Shown here: one piece after another, positions 15,553-23,614 of the stretch | Position numbering within the stretch: position 1 is the first letter of the stretch | How the letters are laid out: each line of letters begins with the position of its first letter | NCBI RefSeq assembly: GCF_021556475.1 | Contig: NZ_JAKGBZ010000035.1 | Coordinates: 1 to 38,122, forward strand | From: Acidiphilium iwatense | GTDB lineage: Bacteria; Pseudomonadota; Alphaproteobacteria; Acetobacterales; Acetobacteraceae | Reading direction: 5' to 3' | DNA: 38,122 nucleotides | The notes under the pieces: generated by a model | Told to the model about the DNA's origin: nothing | The model's database searches: none | The model's input: the letters and a program-made list of their open reading frames with translations, nothing else | Translations under genes and position numbers: made by a program

Positions 15553-16923
15553 TCAGAGTCCGAAGTTCAACCGAGTGCCCACCGCCAGCGCGTGGCGGAT
15601 GTTCGGGTTCGGCGAGGGCACGTCGAACAGGAACTGGTCGGGGTTCAGCGTCAGGTCGATATATGGCTCGAGCGTGATGCCGTGCTCCAGGGCGATGCCG
15701 TAATTCACCTCGAACACCGCTTCGGTGTTCGACATATGACCGGTCCCGCCATTCGCCGCGATCACGTCGTTCAGCGATCCGGTTACGCGCTGGTTGAACA
15801 CGTAATAGGCCGCCGAAATACCCGCCGTATCGTGCGGCCGGCCTGGGAAGGTGCCCTGCATGACCGCGCCGAGCTGATAATACGAGGCGACCGGCGCATG
15901 GCCTTCCACCGCGAACTGTCCCGCCGCGAACCCCCAGAGTCGGCGCGCGCCCTTGGCCGCGCCAGCGCGCCAGAGCACCTGTTCGGCCTGCAGATAGACC
16001 ACGCTCTGCGCCCCGTCACGCGCCGGACTACCCCCGGTGAACGCCAGCCTGCCCCCGGTCGCGTTATACCGCGCGTCGGCAAAGTTCGAGGAATCATAAT
16101 AGAAGCCGGCATCGTAGCGTCCCGGCATCTTGCTGCCGTCGGTCTCCGTGGTGTAGCCGAATTCGACCGGCACGAACGCGCCGGTCGCGTTCTTGAACGA
16201 CCAGCCATTGTTCCACGGAAAGCCGCCGCCGCCGTACTGGCTGGGGTTCGATTCCGAAACGCCGAGTTTCATGTAGGTCCGCTGGGTCGGATCGATTTCG
16301 ATCTCCCCGGCCCAGACCGCGATCGGATAGAACGGCTCGTTGCTGTCGGCCGACCAGTTGAACGGCACCAGATTGCTGCACAGCGAGGATTCGAATTGAC
16401 AGTAAAGCGACGACGTGCCGAAATAATTGGCCAAGGTGGTGCGGCCGAGCACATAGGAAAACGCGCCGCCGGCCAGCTTTTGGCTGAAGGTCAGTTCGGT
16501 CAGACGCGCCCGATTATCCGGCCCGGCGCCGCTCAGAAAACCGACCGAACTGCCGGTCAGGTCGTTCACCCCCTGCGGAAATCCGCCGAAGCGTGAATCG
16601 ATCGAAAAATCGATCTGCGCCCCCGGAATGCCCGCGAGTTTCGCCAGATCGAAATTGGCGCCGAACGCCAGGTCGCTGAAATAGACATTGGTCCGTTTCA
16701 GCCCGCCCCCGACATTGGCGTACAGAGTCCCCTGGTAATAGCCGGTGATGTCGATGCCGGAATTATGCAGGCTCTGTTCCGCCGCGGCGACCGTCTGCAG
16801 CGGGCTGGTACCGGCTGCACGCTGCGCGCCGGTCCGGGCCAGGGCGATGCAGGGCGCCATGCAGCACAAAGCGAGCGCGATCGAGGGGGCAGTTCGGGAA
16901 TATCCACCATGGGTCTTGGTCAT
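15553..16923 (-). CDS. OprB-family carbohydrate-type porin
   Basis: A 456-residue outer-membrane protein with an N-terminal signal peptide (a basic start, then SIALALCCMAPCIALA) and alternating beta-strand patterns rich in aromatic residues and glycine. Motifs such as GIDITGYYQGTLYANVGGG, QIDFSIDSRFGG and the C-terminal LEPYIDLTLNPDQF are typical of OprB porins. OprB proteins pass sugars and other small molecules through the outer membrane. Here the gene follows an NCS2 nucleobase permease by 81 bases on the same strand, so it may admit the same heterocyclic substrate. The ATG at 16923 was chosen for its AGAAAG site and signal peptide. It ends in L instead of the usual aromatic residue. Confidence 0.87.
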   Translation of the reverse strand: MTKTHGGYSRTAPSIALALCCMAPCIALARTGAQRAAGTSPLQTVAAAEQSLHNSGIDITGYYQGTLYANVGGGLKRTNVYFSDLAFGANFDLAKLAGIPGAQIDFSIDSRFGGFPQGVNDLTGSSVGFLSGAGPDNRARLTELTFSQKLAGGAFSYVLGRTTLANYFGTSSLYCQFESSLCSNLVPFNWSADSNEPFYPIAVWAGEIEIDPTQRTYMKLGVSESNPSQYGGGGFPWNNGWSFKNATGAFVPVEFGYTTETDGSKMPGRYDAGFYYDSSNFADARYNATGGRLAFTGGSPARDGAQSVVYLQAEQVLWRAGAAKGARRLWGFAAGQFAVEGHAPVASYYQLGAVMQGTFPGRPHDTAGISAAYYVFNQRVTGSLNDVIAANGGTGHMSNTEAVFEVNYGIALEHGITLEPYIDLTLNPDQFLFDVPSPNPNIRHALAVGTRLNFGL

Positions 16924-17004
16924 GTGATAACTTTCTTTCTGGAATTTGAACAGCATGGCCGCTCCGCCAAACCGGGCGGCCGACGATCAGACTTGAACTC
17001 GCGG

Positions 17005-18390
17005 TCAGGGTAGCGTGGAGACGGCAGGCGCCCTGGCGGACGCGGTCGCGTGCGGGTTTGGTATGCCGTGTACGTTCTTGGCATCGCGTGGGGCGCCGTT
17101 GAACCACAGATTGCTCAGCACGGCCGACAGGGCGGCAAGAAAAATGCCGCTTTGCACGAAGGGGTGCAGGCCGAGTGGCACCGCCTGGAAAAACTTGTCC
17201 GCGACCACCGGGATCATCGAAATCCCCAAGCTGATCGCCACGATATATGAATTGTGCTGCTGCTTTTTGAAATCGATCGTATGCAGGATGCGGATGCCGG
17301 CCGCCATCACCATGCCGAACATCACGATACCGGCGCCGCCCAGCACGAATTGCGGGATCGAGGCGATGATGAACGATATTTTTGGTATCAGCCCCAACGA
17401 CAGAAGAATAAGGCCGGCGGTCGCGCAGACCCAGCGGCTGCGCACCTTGGTGATTTCGACCAGCCCGACATTCTGTGCGAACGAGGTGTGCGGAAACGAA
17501 TTGAACGTACCACCGATCACGGTGGCCAGACCGTCGACCAGAAGCCCGCGCCTGATATCCTTATCGTCGACCGGATGGTCCACGATCGTGCCGAGCGCCA
17601 TGAACATGCCGCTGGATTCGATGAACATGACCATCATCACCACCACCATCGTGGCGATCGCGACCGGGTGGAACGTCGGCATGCCGAAATGAAACGGCGT
17701 GATCACCCCGAACCAGCTCACCTTGTCGATTCCGTGCAGCGAAACCTGCCCCAGCAGCACCGCCTCGATAAACCCGAAGATTAACCCCAGCAGGACCGCG
17801 ATATTGCCGATGAACCCTTTGCCGTATTTCGCCAGCACCATGATGAACAGCAGCACGCTGAGCGAGACGATCAGGAATTTTGGCGCACCGTAATGCGGAT
17901 TGCCAACACCGCCGGCCGCCCAGTTGATGCCGACCGGGATCAGGTTGAGCCCGATCGCGGTAACCACGATGCCCTGCACCAGCGGCGGAAAAAATCGCAA
18001 CAATTTGCTTGCGAACGGCGCCAGCCCGATGGCGATGAACCCGGCCGCGATGGTCGCACCATAAATCCCTGGCAGGCCGAGTGCTGGATCGCCGATCATC
18101 ATGATCATCGGCCCAACCGCGGTGAAGGCAACTGCCATGATCACCGGCATGCGGATGCCGAATGGACCAAGCCCGACCGACTGGAGCAGCGAGCCGATGC
18201 CGCAGCAGAACATGTCGGCGCTGATCAGGTATCCGGTCTGCGCGGTCGACAGATGCGCGACTCCGGCAATGATGAGCGGCACTGCGACGGCACCCGCATA
18301 CATCACCAGAACATGCTGAAGCCCGAGGGTGAAAAGTCGCCCCGGTGGCAGCCAGGCGTTGATGCCGTTTTCAACCGTGAAGCTGGACAT
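17005..18390 (-). CDS. NCS2-family nucleobase:cation symporter
   Basis: A 461-residue inner-membrane permease with about 12-14 membrane segments. The family signature is clear: LQHVLVMYAG in the first segment, FIESSGMF in the eighth and the NAT signature QNVGLVEITKVRS. Members move uracil, xanthine, urate or related compounds with a proton or sodium ion. The gene heads a two-gene unit with the porin and diverges from the GntR regulator and Mo-hydroxylase genes. That suggests the imported purine- or pyrimidine-like compound is the substrate of those enzymes. The ATG has GGAGG in the upstream leader. The exact substrate is not determined. Confidence 0.9.
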   Translation of the reverse strand: MSSFTVENGINAWLPPGRLFTLGLQHVLVMYAGAVAVPLIIAGVAHLSTAQTGYLISADMFCCGIGSLLQSVGLGPFGIRMPVIMAVAFTAVGPMIMMIGDPALGLPGIYGATIAAGFIAIGLAPFASKLLRFFPPLVQGIVVTAIGLNLIPVGINWAAGGVGNPHYGAPKFLIVSLSVLLFIMVLAKYGKGFIGNIAVLLGLIFGFIEAVLLGQVSLHGIDKVSWFGVITPFHFGMPTFHPVAIATMVVVMMVMFIESSGMFMALGTIVDHPVDDKDIRRGLLVDGLATVIGGTFNSFPHTSFAQNVGLVEITKVRSRWVCATAGLILLSLGLIPKISFIIASIPQFVLGGAGIVMFGMVMAAGIRILHTIDFKKQQHNSYIVAISLGISMIPVVADKFFQAVPLGLHPFVQSGIFLAALSAVLSNLWFNGAPRDAKNVHGIPNPHATASARAPAVSTLP

Positions 18391-18812
18391 AAGGTTCCCT
18401 CCTCATCCTGCGGGCGTTTTGCCGCTGTTTTGGGCGCTCGCTCACGATTCTGCGCTTGCGGAATCCAGTTTATGGTCAACTGGCGTGGCGCATCATCCGA
18501 AATGTGCGGCATAAGTGAAAGCGTATAGCGTGGCCTGGCGAGGCAGCGTTCATGCCACGAGCTGACGTGAATTCGTTGCAAACATGCCGCGCATCACCGG
18601 GTCGGTTTCGATCCGAACCTATGCCAACGTCTCATCAGGGATGACCTGCGGTGCGACGCAAATATGTGCCTGCATCGACCCTTACGCTCCGCACATCTTG
18701 CAATTGATCCTTTTTCCGTCGAGTTCCACATTGGTCTTCGGAAACGGGATTCTACGCTGCCTGAAATGCTGGTGGGTCCGCCTGCATGAGATAAGGCAGC
18801 AAACGCTATGAG
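18391..18812. other. Gene-free divergent region
   Basis: This stretch separates the permease start from the integrase remnant. I find no supported gene, and the short frames here lack coding character. It presumably holds the promoter of the permease-porin unit, but I could not pick out a convincing -35/-10 pair or a copy of the ATTGTTGACAAT palindrome here. Confidence 0.4.
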
Positions 18813-19007
18813 ATGCCGGCCCACCACAATCTGGAAGCCTATCTCCACTCCTACATAGAGGCGGCCGGACTCCATGACGAGCCCCGCACCACCAAGCTCT
18901 ACGACCGTACCCGCGATACCATCACGCTCGATGAGGTTGAGCGGATCATCATTAGACATAAAATAGGACGCCCAGCTCAACGACCGGCACAATTAGCTGT
19001 GACATGA
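18813..19007 (+). pseudogene. Tyrosine recombinase remnant with internal deletion
   Basis: The 64-residue frame joins two parts of a tyrosine recombinase that are normally about 80 residues apart. PAHHNLEAYLHSYIEAAGL comes from the region before the catalytic core. RTTKLYDRTRDTITLDEVER comes from the C-terminus and includes the nucleophilic tyrosine. The Arg-His-Arg catalytic segment between them is missing. No start or N-terminal domain is present. It is a dead relic of an element that once carried or bordered the catabolic region. The family recognition is from memory of such proteins. Confidence 0.65.
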
Positions 19008-19077
19008 ATCGATTTCCGATCCGCCAGTCAGGCGCTTGCGCGCATTGCGCTCTAAATATCACCTGCTTGGAGAATAG

Positions 19078-19089
19078 ATTGTTGACAAT
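19078..19089. promoter_or_regulatory. Predicted GntR operator O1
   Basis: ATTGTTGACAAT is a palindrome (ATTGT, 2-base spacer, ACAAT). It contains a perfect -35 box, TTGACA (19082-19087). An inverted copy lies at 19115-19126 and a direct copy at 24964-24975. Short AT-rich palindromes of this form are usual for GntR/FCD regulators, so the adjacent regulator is the likely binder. Confidence 0.65.
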
Positions 19090-19110
19090 CGTGACTGAGG
19101 AGCATAGGCT
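19082..19110 (+). promoter_or_regulatory. Predicted promoter of the GntR gene
   Basis: TTGACA at 19082-19087 is followed 17 bases later by the weak -10 box TAGGCT (19105-19110). Transcription would begin near 19117, inside operator O2. Operators over both the -35 box and the start site fit autorepression. Confidence 0.45.
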
Positions 19111-19114
19111 GAAA

Positions 19115-19126
19115 ATTGTCAACAAT
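19115..19126. promoter_or_regulatory. Predicted GntR operator O2
   Basis: ATTGTCAACAAT is the exact reverse complement of operator O1 and lies 37 bases downstream of it, directly before the first ATG of the GntR gene. Two sites at this distance could be held by one dimer of dimers. Confidence 0.65.
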
Positions 19127-19127
19127 C

Positions 19128-19859
19128 ATGGCGACCCGGATGATCAGTTCTTCCTTCATCAGCGCAGTAGGAGAGGCATCGCTGCAGAAGAGCGGCCCCC
19201 AAGCCGAGGAGCGCGTCGTCAACACTGTCCTCGAAGCGATCCTGTCGAATCGGGTGGTGCCGGGTGAACGGCTGATCGAGCGCGAGCTTGCCAATACCTC
19301 TGGGGCCGGACGGATGGCGATCCGCAATGGCCTGCTGCGGCTGGCCGCAGCAGGGCTGGTTGAAATTCACCCCAATCGCGGCGCTTCGATTGTGCGCACA
19401 TCCCCCGATGAGATGCGCCAGATTTTTGAGACCAGAATCCTGATCGAGGAGGCGGCGCTGCGCGGGCTGCCCGCGAGGCTGAATGATTCCGGCCACGAGA
19501 TTCTGGAGGGGATTCTGCGCGAGGAGAGCTCTGCCTATGAAGATGGTCGGATCGAGGATGCCCGTCATGCCTCGCGGCGCTTTCACATCGCCATAGCTGA
19601 ACTTGCGGGCAACACGATCCTTGCCAAGCTCCAGCGCGACTTGATCCACTGCCAGCCGCTTCTGGCGTCCTCGCGTTCCGGAAGGGCGTCGCGGTTCTCC
19701 GGAGTTTCTGCGCATGTCGAGACTTATGCCGCACTGGTGCGCGGCGATGGCGAGGAGGCAGCGCGCGTGAATACTGCCCTGCTGAAAGCTCTACAGCGCG
19801 AGATGGCACTCGACCGACACGAGGAGGATTCGGCCGAGCGGCCCGAAGCGCCGGACTGA
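19128..19859 (+). CDS. GntR-family (FCD) transcription regulator
   Basis: A 243-residue regulator with an N-terminal winged helix (about residues 25-95: ERVVNTVLEAILSNRVVPGE to LVEIHPNRGASIVR) and a C-terminal FCD ligand domain (about 100-225) with the metal-binding-type histidines in RRFHIAIAELAGN and SAHVETYAALV. The recognition helix reads GAGRMAIRNGLLRL, unlike the more common SRTPVREAL, so its operator should differ from that of FadR types. ATGs at 19128 and 19140 are possible; a TTG at 19116 is in frame but lies inside operator O2. It stands 96 bases ahead of the Mo-hydroxylase genes on the same strand, and probably represses until a pathway intermediate binds. Confidence 0.9.
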   Translation: MATRMISSSFISAVGEASLQKSGPQAEERVVNTVLEAILSNRVVPGERLIERELANTSGAGRMAIRNGLLRLAAAGLVEIHPNRGASIVRTSPDEMRQIFETRILIEEAALRGLPARLNDSGHEILEGILREESSAYEDGRIEDARHASRRFHIAIAELAGNTILAKLQRDLIHCQPLLASSRSGRASRFSGVSAHVETYAALVRGDGEEAARVNTALLKALQREMALDRHEEDSAERPEAPD

Positions 19860-19955
19860 TCCAACCAAGAGAAACGGCGAAGCCCCTTTTCCGAGGACAG
19901 CGGCCGGTGACATTCGTTCGCCGCGCCCGCGTGGCACTTAGAAAGGAAGGAATCG

Positions 19956-20819
19956 ATGCGCCGCTTCGAATATCATGAGCCAGCATCCTTGGCCGAGGCA
20001 TCCGAATTGTTGCTGTGCCTGGGTGAGGGCGCCTTTGTCTTTGCAGGCGGAACCGATCTTCTCGTCGAGATCCGCGAGCGCCTGCGCCGCGTCCATCACA
20101 TCGTCAACATCAAGCGCATTCCCGGGCTCGACGAACTCATGATTAGTGCCGAGGGGGGGATTTGGTTCGGCGCCTTGGTGACGGCCGGGCGGATCGAGCG
20201 GTCTAGCGAAATTGCGCGGCTCTATCCGAACCTGCACGACGCGGTCCGCAATCTGGGCTCCATACAGGTACGCAACCGGGCCACTGTGGTCGGCAATATT
20301 TGCCGCGCCTCGCCTTCGGCCGACACGATACCGCCACTGGTTGCCGACAGCGCGGAAATCGAGATCTTCGGCCCCGGCGGTACGCGCCGCACGGCCCTCG
20401 CGGAATTCTTCACTGGCCCCGGACGTACAACCCTTTCCCGCGGCGAGATAGCGACAGGGATCCGGGTGCCGCCGCCCGCGGAAGGCAGCGGGCGGGTTTA
20501 TCTGAAGCATGGACGTCGCAAGGCAATGGAGCTCGCCACCGTTGGCGTCGCCGTCAGCCTGAATCGGTCGAGAGGAACGTGCAGCGACATCAGCATTGCC
20601 CTGGGTGCGGTCGGCCCAACGGTGCTGCGCGCGCCGAAGGCCGAGGCGATGCTACGGGGTGCGGTACTCTCGCCAGAGATGATTTCCGCCGCAGCCAATC
20701 AGGCGATGGCCGAATGTACCCCGATCAGCAATGTCCGCTCGTCAGCCGACTATCGCCGCGCGATGGTCGGCGTCTTGACCCGTCGTGCCGTTACACGGGC
20801 ACTGGAGGCCACAGCATGA
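19956..20819 (+). CDS. Molybdenum hydroxylase FAD-binding subunit (CoxM/XdhB-like)
   Basis: A 287-residue medium subunit of the xanthine dehydrogenase family. The FAD-binding motif AGGTDLLVEIR (about 30-40) and the second motif TVVGNICRASPSAD are visible; the second is usually TIGGN, so one glycine is replaced. It passes electrons from the iron-sulfur subunit to an acceptor. The ATG has GGAAGG upstream. Its stop overlaps the start of the iron-sulfur subunit (ATGA). The subunit order M-S-L is that of CO dehydrogenase-type operons, but the large subunit resembles xanthine dehydrogenase types. Confidence 0.92.
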   Translation: MRRFEYHEPASLAEASELLLCLGEGAFVFAGGTDLLVEIRERLRRVHHIVNIKRIPGLDELMISAEGGIWFGALVTAGRIERSSEIARLYPNLHDAVRNLGSIQVRNRATVVGNICRASPSADTIPPLVADSAEIEIFGPGGTRRTALAEFFTGPGRTTLSRGEIATGIRVPPPAEGSGRVYLKHGRRKAMELATVGVAVSLNRSRGTCSDISIALGAVGPTVLRAPKAEAMLRGAVLSPEMISAAANQAMAECTPISNVRSSADYRRAMVGVLTRRAVTRALEATA

Positions 20820-21298
20820 AACAGCCTATAGAAATGTATATCAACGGCGAAGCACGCAGCGTTACGGTCGACCCATACCGCTCGCTTCTCGATACGCTCC
20901 GCGGCGAGGTTGGCCTGACCGGCACCAAGAAGGGCTGCGATGTCGGCGATTGCGGCGCTTGTACGGTGATCGTAGACGGCAGACCTCTCAACGCTTGCCT
21001 GATGCTGGCGGTGGAGGCCGGCGGCTGCCGGGTCGAGACGGTCGAGGGTCTTCAGGCCAGCCCGGACCAGCTGCATGTGCTGCAGGACGCTTTCATGCGT
21101 CATGGCGCAGCGCAGTGCGGCTTCTGCACCCCGGGCATACTTATGATGGCCAAGTCTTTGTTGGAGAACAACGCCAATCCCAGCGACGACGAGATCCGCT
21201 TCGGCTTGTCGGGCAACATATGCCGTTGCACCGGGTACACCAAAATATTCGACGCGATCCGAAGCGCGGCGCGACAATTGCAGGAGACCCCGGCATGA
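20816..21298 (+). CDS. Molybdenum hydroxylase [2Fe-2S] subunit (CoxS/XdhC-type small subunit)
   Basis: A 160-residue protein with both clusters of the family. The plant-ferredoxin-type site uses C41, C46, C49 and C61 (GCDVGDCGACT). The second site uses C101, C104, C136 and C138 (CGFCTPG and ICRCTGY). All eight cysteines are present. It carries electrons from the molybdenum centre to FAD. The start ATG overlaps the preceding stop by four bases, and its own stop overlaps the next start by four, so the three subunits are translationally coupled. Confidence 0.94.
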   Translation: MKQPIEMYINGEARSVTVDPYRSLLDTLRGEVGLTGTKKGCDVGDCGACTVIVDGRPLNACLMLAVEAGGCRVETVEGLQASPDQLHVLQDAFMRHGAAQCGFCTPGILMMAKSLLENNANPSDDEIRFGLSGNICRCTGYTKIFDAIRSAARQLQETPA

Positions 21299-23610
21299 AC
21301 AAGCCGCACGTTCCCGTCGAAGCGCGGCGCGCCTTTACCATCGTCGGGCAAAGCGTCCGGCGCAACGATGTCCTCGAAAAGGTCACGGGTGAGGGGCTTT
21401 ACACCGCCGACATCAACCGGCCGGGCCTTCTGTTCGGCAAGATCAAGCGCTCCAACGTCGCCCACGCCAAGATTTCTCGCATCGACACCTCGAAGGCGCT
21501 GGCCCTGCTTGGAGTAAAGGCGGTGCTTACGCACGAAGACGTCCCCCGTTTCCTGCATTACGGTTCACCGCACCCACGATCAGCCTCCTGCACACGCGAC
21601 CAGTACATCTTGGACGACAAGGTACGGTTCTGGGGGGAGGGCATTGCCGCCGTTGCCGCGACCAGCGAGGAGATCGCTGACGAGGCGCTCGACCTGATTG
21701 AGGTGGATTACGAGGAGTTGCCCGGTGTCTTCGACATCGACTCGGCCCAGGCACCAGGCGCACCGCTGATCCACGAGGTCGGGCCTGGTAGCAATCTTGT
21801 TCTGCCTCCCGTGCGCGTAGAACGCGGCGATGTGGAGAACGGCTTCGCCGAGGCCGACTTCGTGCTCGAAGGCGTGTTCGAGGGCGGCCGCCCGGTGCCC
21901 GCTTACATGGAACCCAATGTCTGCATGGCAGACTGGGATGGGTCTAATAAGCTAACATTCTGGACCTCGACCCAAACCGCCTTCATGGTGCGCGGAAGTC
22001 TGGCGGAAGTGCTCGGTCTTCCGCTCAACAAAGTACGGGTGCTCGTCGATCACATGGGCGGCGGCTTTGGTGCTAAGCAGGATCTGTTTCAGCATGAATA
22101 TCTCTGCGCGCTGCTGGCACGACAGACGCGGCGTCCGGTGCGCATGGAATTCACCCGCGCCGAAACTTTTATCGCCGGACGCTCGCGCCATCCCTGCCGA
22201 ATATTGTTGAAACAGGGGTTCCGGAAGGACGGGACAATCTGCGCGCGCGATATGAAGATCATCTACGAATCCGGTGCTTACGGCTCGCACAGTCCCGGCG
22301 TCACCACCGTCGGCACCAATGCCGCCACCTCGCTTTATCGGTGCGAGAATGTCCGATTGGAGGGCTGCGCGGTCTATACCAACACACCCATCGCAGGTGC
22401 CTTCCGAGGCTACGGCGTGGTCCAGGCCTACTATGCGCTCGATATCCAGATGGACGAGGCGGCAGAACGTTTGGGCATGGATCCGGCGGAACTGAAACTG
22501 AAAAACGCGGTGCGCGAGGGCGACATTGCGCCCTCTGGTCATCCGATCGTCGGGCGCGGACTCGAAGCCTGTCTGAAGCACGGGATTACCGCCTTTGACT
22601 GGATTGCCAAACGCACCGAGACGCCGCGCAACGATCCGGCTCAGCCGGCGATCCGGCGCGGCTGGGGGGTAGGCTGCGAGATGCATGGCTCAAGTGCCTA
22701 CCCGGGGATCCGCGAGCAGGGCAATGCCACGGTCAAGATGAACGAAGATGGCAGCGTGACCCTTCTGACAGGTGCGGCGGGGCTTGGTACCGGGGCGCAC
22801 ACGGCGCTGGCGCAAATCGTGGCGGAAGAGCTTGGCGTCACCTTCGAAAGCGTCTCGGTCGTGCATGGCGATACCGATGTCGTTCCCTGGGATATTGGCG
22901 CTTTCGCTAGCCATACGACTTATCTGGTGGGGTCGGCTGCGAAGATTGCGGCGGGCAAGCTGCGTGCCGCGGTGCTTGCGAGGGCAGCGGAGAAGCTTCA
23001 GACGCCAACAGAGGCGTTGGATATGGTGGCGGGTAGGATATTCATCGCCGACGCTCCCGATCGCGGCCTGACGGTGGCCGATGCGATGGGGCCGTCAAAG
23101 GGCATCCCGGCAGATCACCTGATCGAGACGGGTAGTTACACACCCACAAAATCTTATTCCTTCGCGGCGCATTTCGTCGAGGTCGCCGTGGATATCGAGA
23201 CAGGATTGGTGGACGTGCGCCACGTCATGCCTGTGCATGACGTCGGCCGGGTGATCCACCCGATCGCGGCGGCCGGGCAGATCGAGGGCGGCATCCAGCA
23301 AGGCATTGGCCACACGCTGACCGAAGACTACCTCATCGACCGTACCAACGGCCGCTCACTCAACGCCGGGCTTGTCGACTACAAGATGCCGCTATCGATG
23401 GACATGCCCAAGATTGAGACGGTAATCCTCGAGGCCGCTCCTGACCCTGGCGGCCCCTGGGGCGCGAAAGGCGTAGGCGAAGATCCAATCATCGCCATCG
23501 GCCCTGCCATCGCGAACGCCATTCACGACGCGATTGGCGCGCGCTTCCACCACTATCCAATCACCCCTGAGGACATCCTTTGCGCCCTCGCGGCCCAGAA
23601 GAAAGAATAA
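21295..23610 (+). CDS. Molybdenum hydroxylase large (molybdopterin) subunit
   Basis: A 771-residue catalytic subunit that would hydroxylate an aromatic N-heterocycle or aldehyde with water as oxygen donor. The Mo-cofactor motif GGGFGAK is at 255-261, the active-site arginine motif AFRGYG at about 369-374 (R371), and the catalytic glutamate in GAKGVGED at E729. The residue after GGGFGAK is Q262, where purine-type xanthine dehydrogenases have glutamate. A substrate other than xanthine is therefore likely. There is no CoxL-type active-site cysteine loop, so it is not a CO dehydrogenase. No XdhC-type sulfurtransferase or MobA-like chaperone gene is in the window. It is intact and coupled to the small subunit. 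Confidence 0.92.
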   Translation: MNKPHVPVEARRAFTIVGQSVRRNDVLEKVTGEGLYTADINRPGLLFGKIKRSNVAHAKISRIDTSKALALLGVKAVLTHEDVPRFLHYGSPHPRSASCTRDQYILDDKVRFWGEGIAAVAATSEEIADEALDLIEVDYEELPGVFDIDSAQAPGAPLIHEVGPGSNLVLPPVRVERGDVENGFAEADFVLEGVFEGGRPVPAYMEPNVCMADWDGSNKLTFWTSTQTAFMVRGSLAEVLGLPLNKVRVLVDHMGGGFGAKQDLFQHEYLCALLARQTRRPVRMEFTRAETFIAGRSRHPCRILLKQGFRKDGTICARDMKIIYESGAYGSHSPGVTTVGTNAATSLYRCENVRLEGCAVYTNTPIAGAFRGYGVVQAYYALDIQMDEAAERLGMDPAELKLKNAVREGDIAPSGHPIVGRGLEACLKHGITAFDWIAKRTETPRNDPAQPAIRRGWGVGCEMHGSSAYPGIREQGNATVKMNEDGSVTLLTGAAGLGTGAHTALAQIVAEELGVTFESVSVVHGDTDVVPWDIGAFASHTTYLVGSAAKIAAGKLRAAVLARAAEKLQTPTEALDMVAGRIFIADAPDRGLTVADAMGPSKGIPADHLIETGSYTPTKSYSFAAHFVEVAVDIETGLVDVRHVMPVHDVGRVIHPIAAAGQIEGGIQQGIGHTLTEDYLIDRTNGRSLNAGLVDYKMPLSMDMPKIETVILEAAPDPGGPWGAKGVGEDPIIAIGPAIANAIHDAIGARFHHYPITPEDILCALAAQKKE

Positions 23611-23614
23611 CGCC

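Noticed and set aside
15523-16596. 357-codon plus-strand open frame opposite the porin gene
   Set aside because: The minus strand has signal peptide, family motifs and normal length. The plus frame product is rich in Arg, His and Gly without a domain.
20300-20815. Upstream extension of the iron-sulfur subunit frame
   Set aside because: It overlaps the FAD subunit gene; the ATG at 20816 gives the standard length and the ATGA overlap.
19956-23610. Carbon monoxide dehydrogenase
   Set aside because: The gene order M-S-L fits, but the large subunit has the xanthine-dehydrogenase-type FRG loop and no CoxL cysteine loop.
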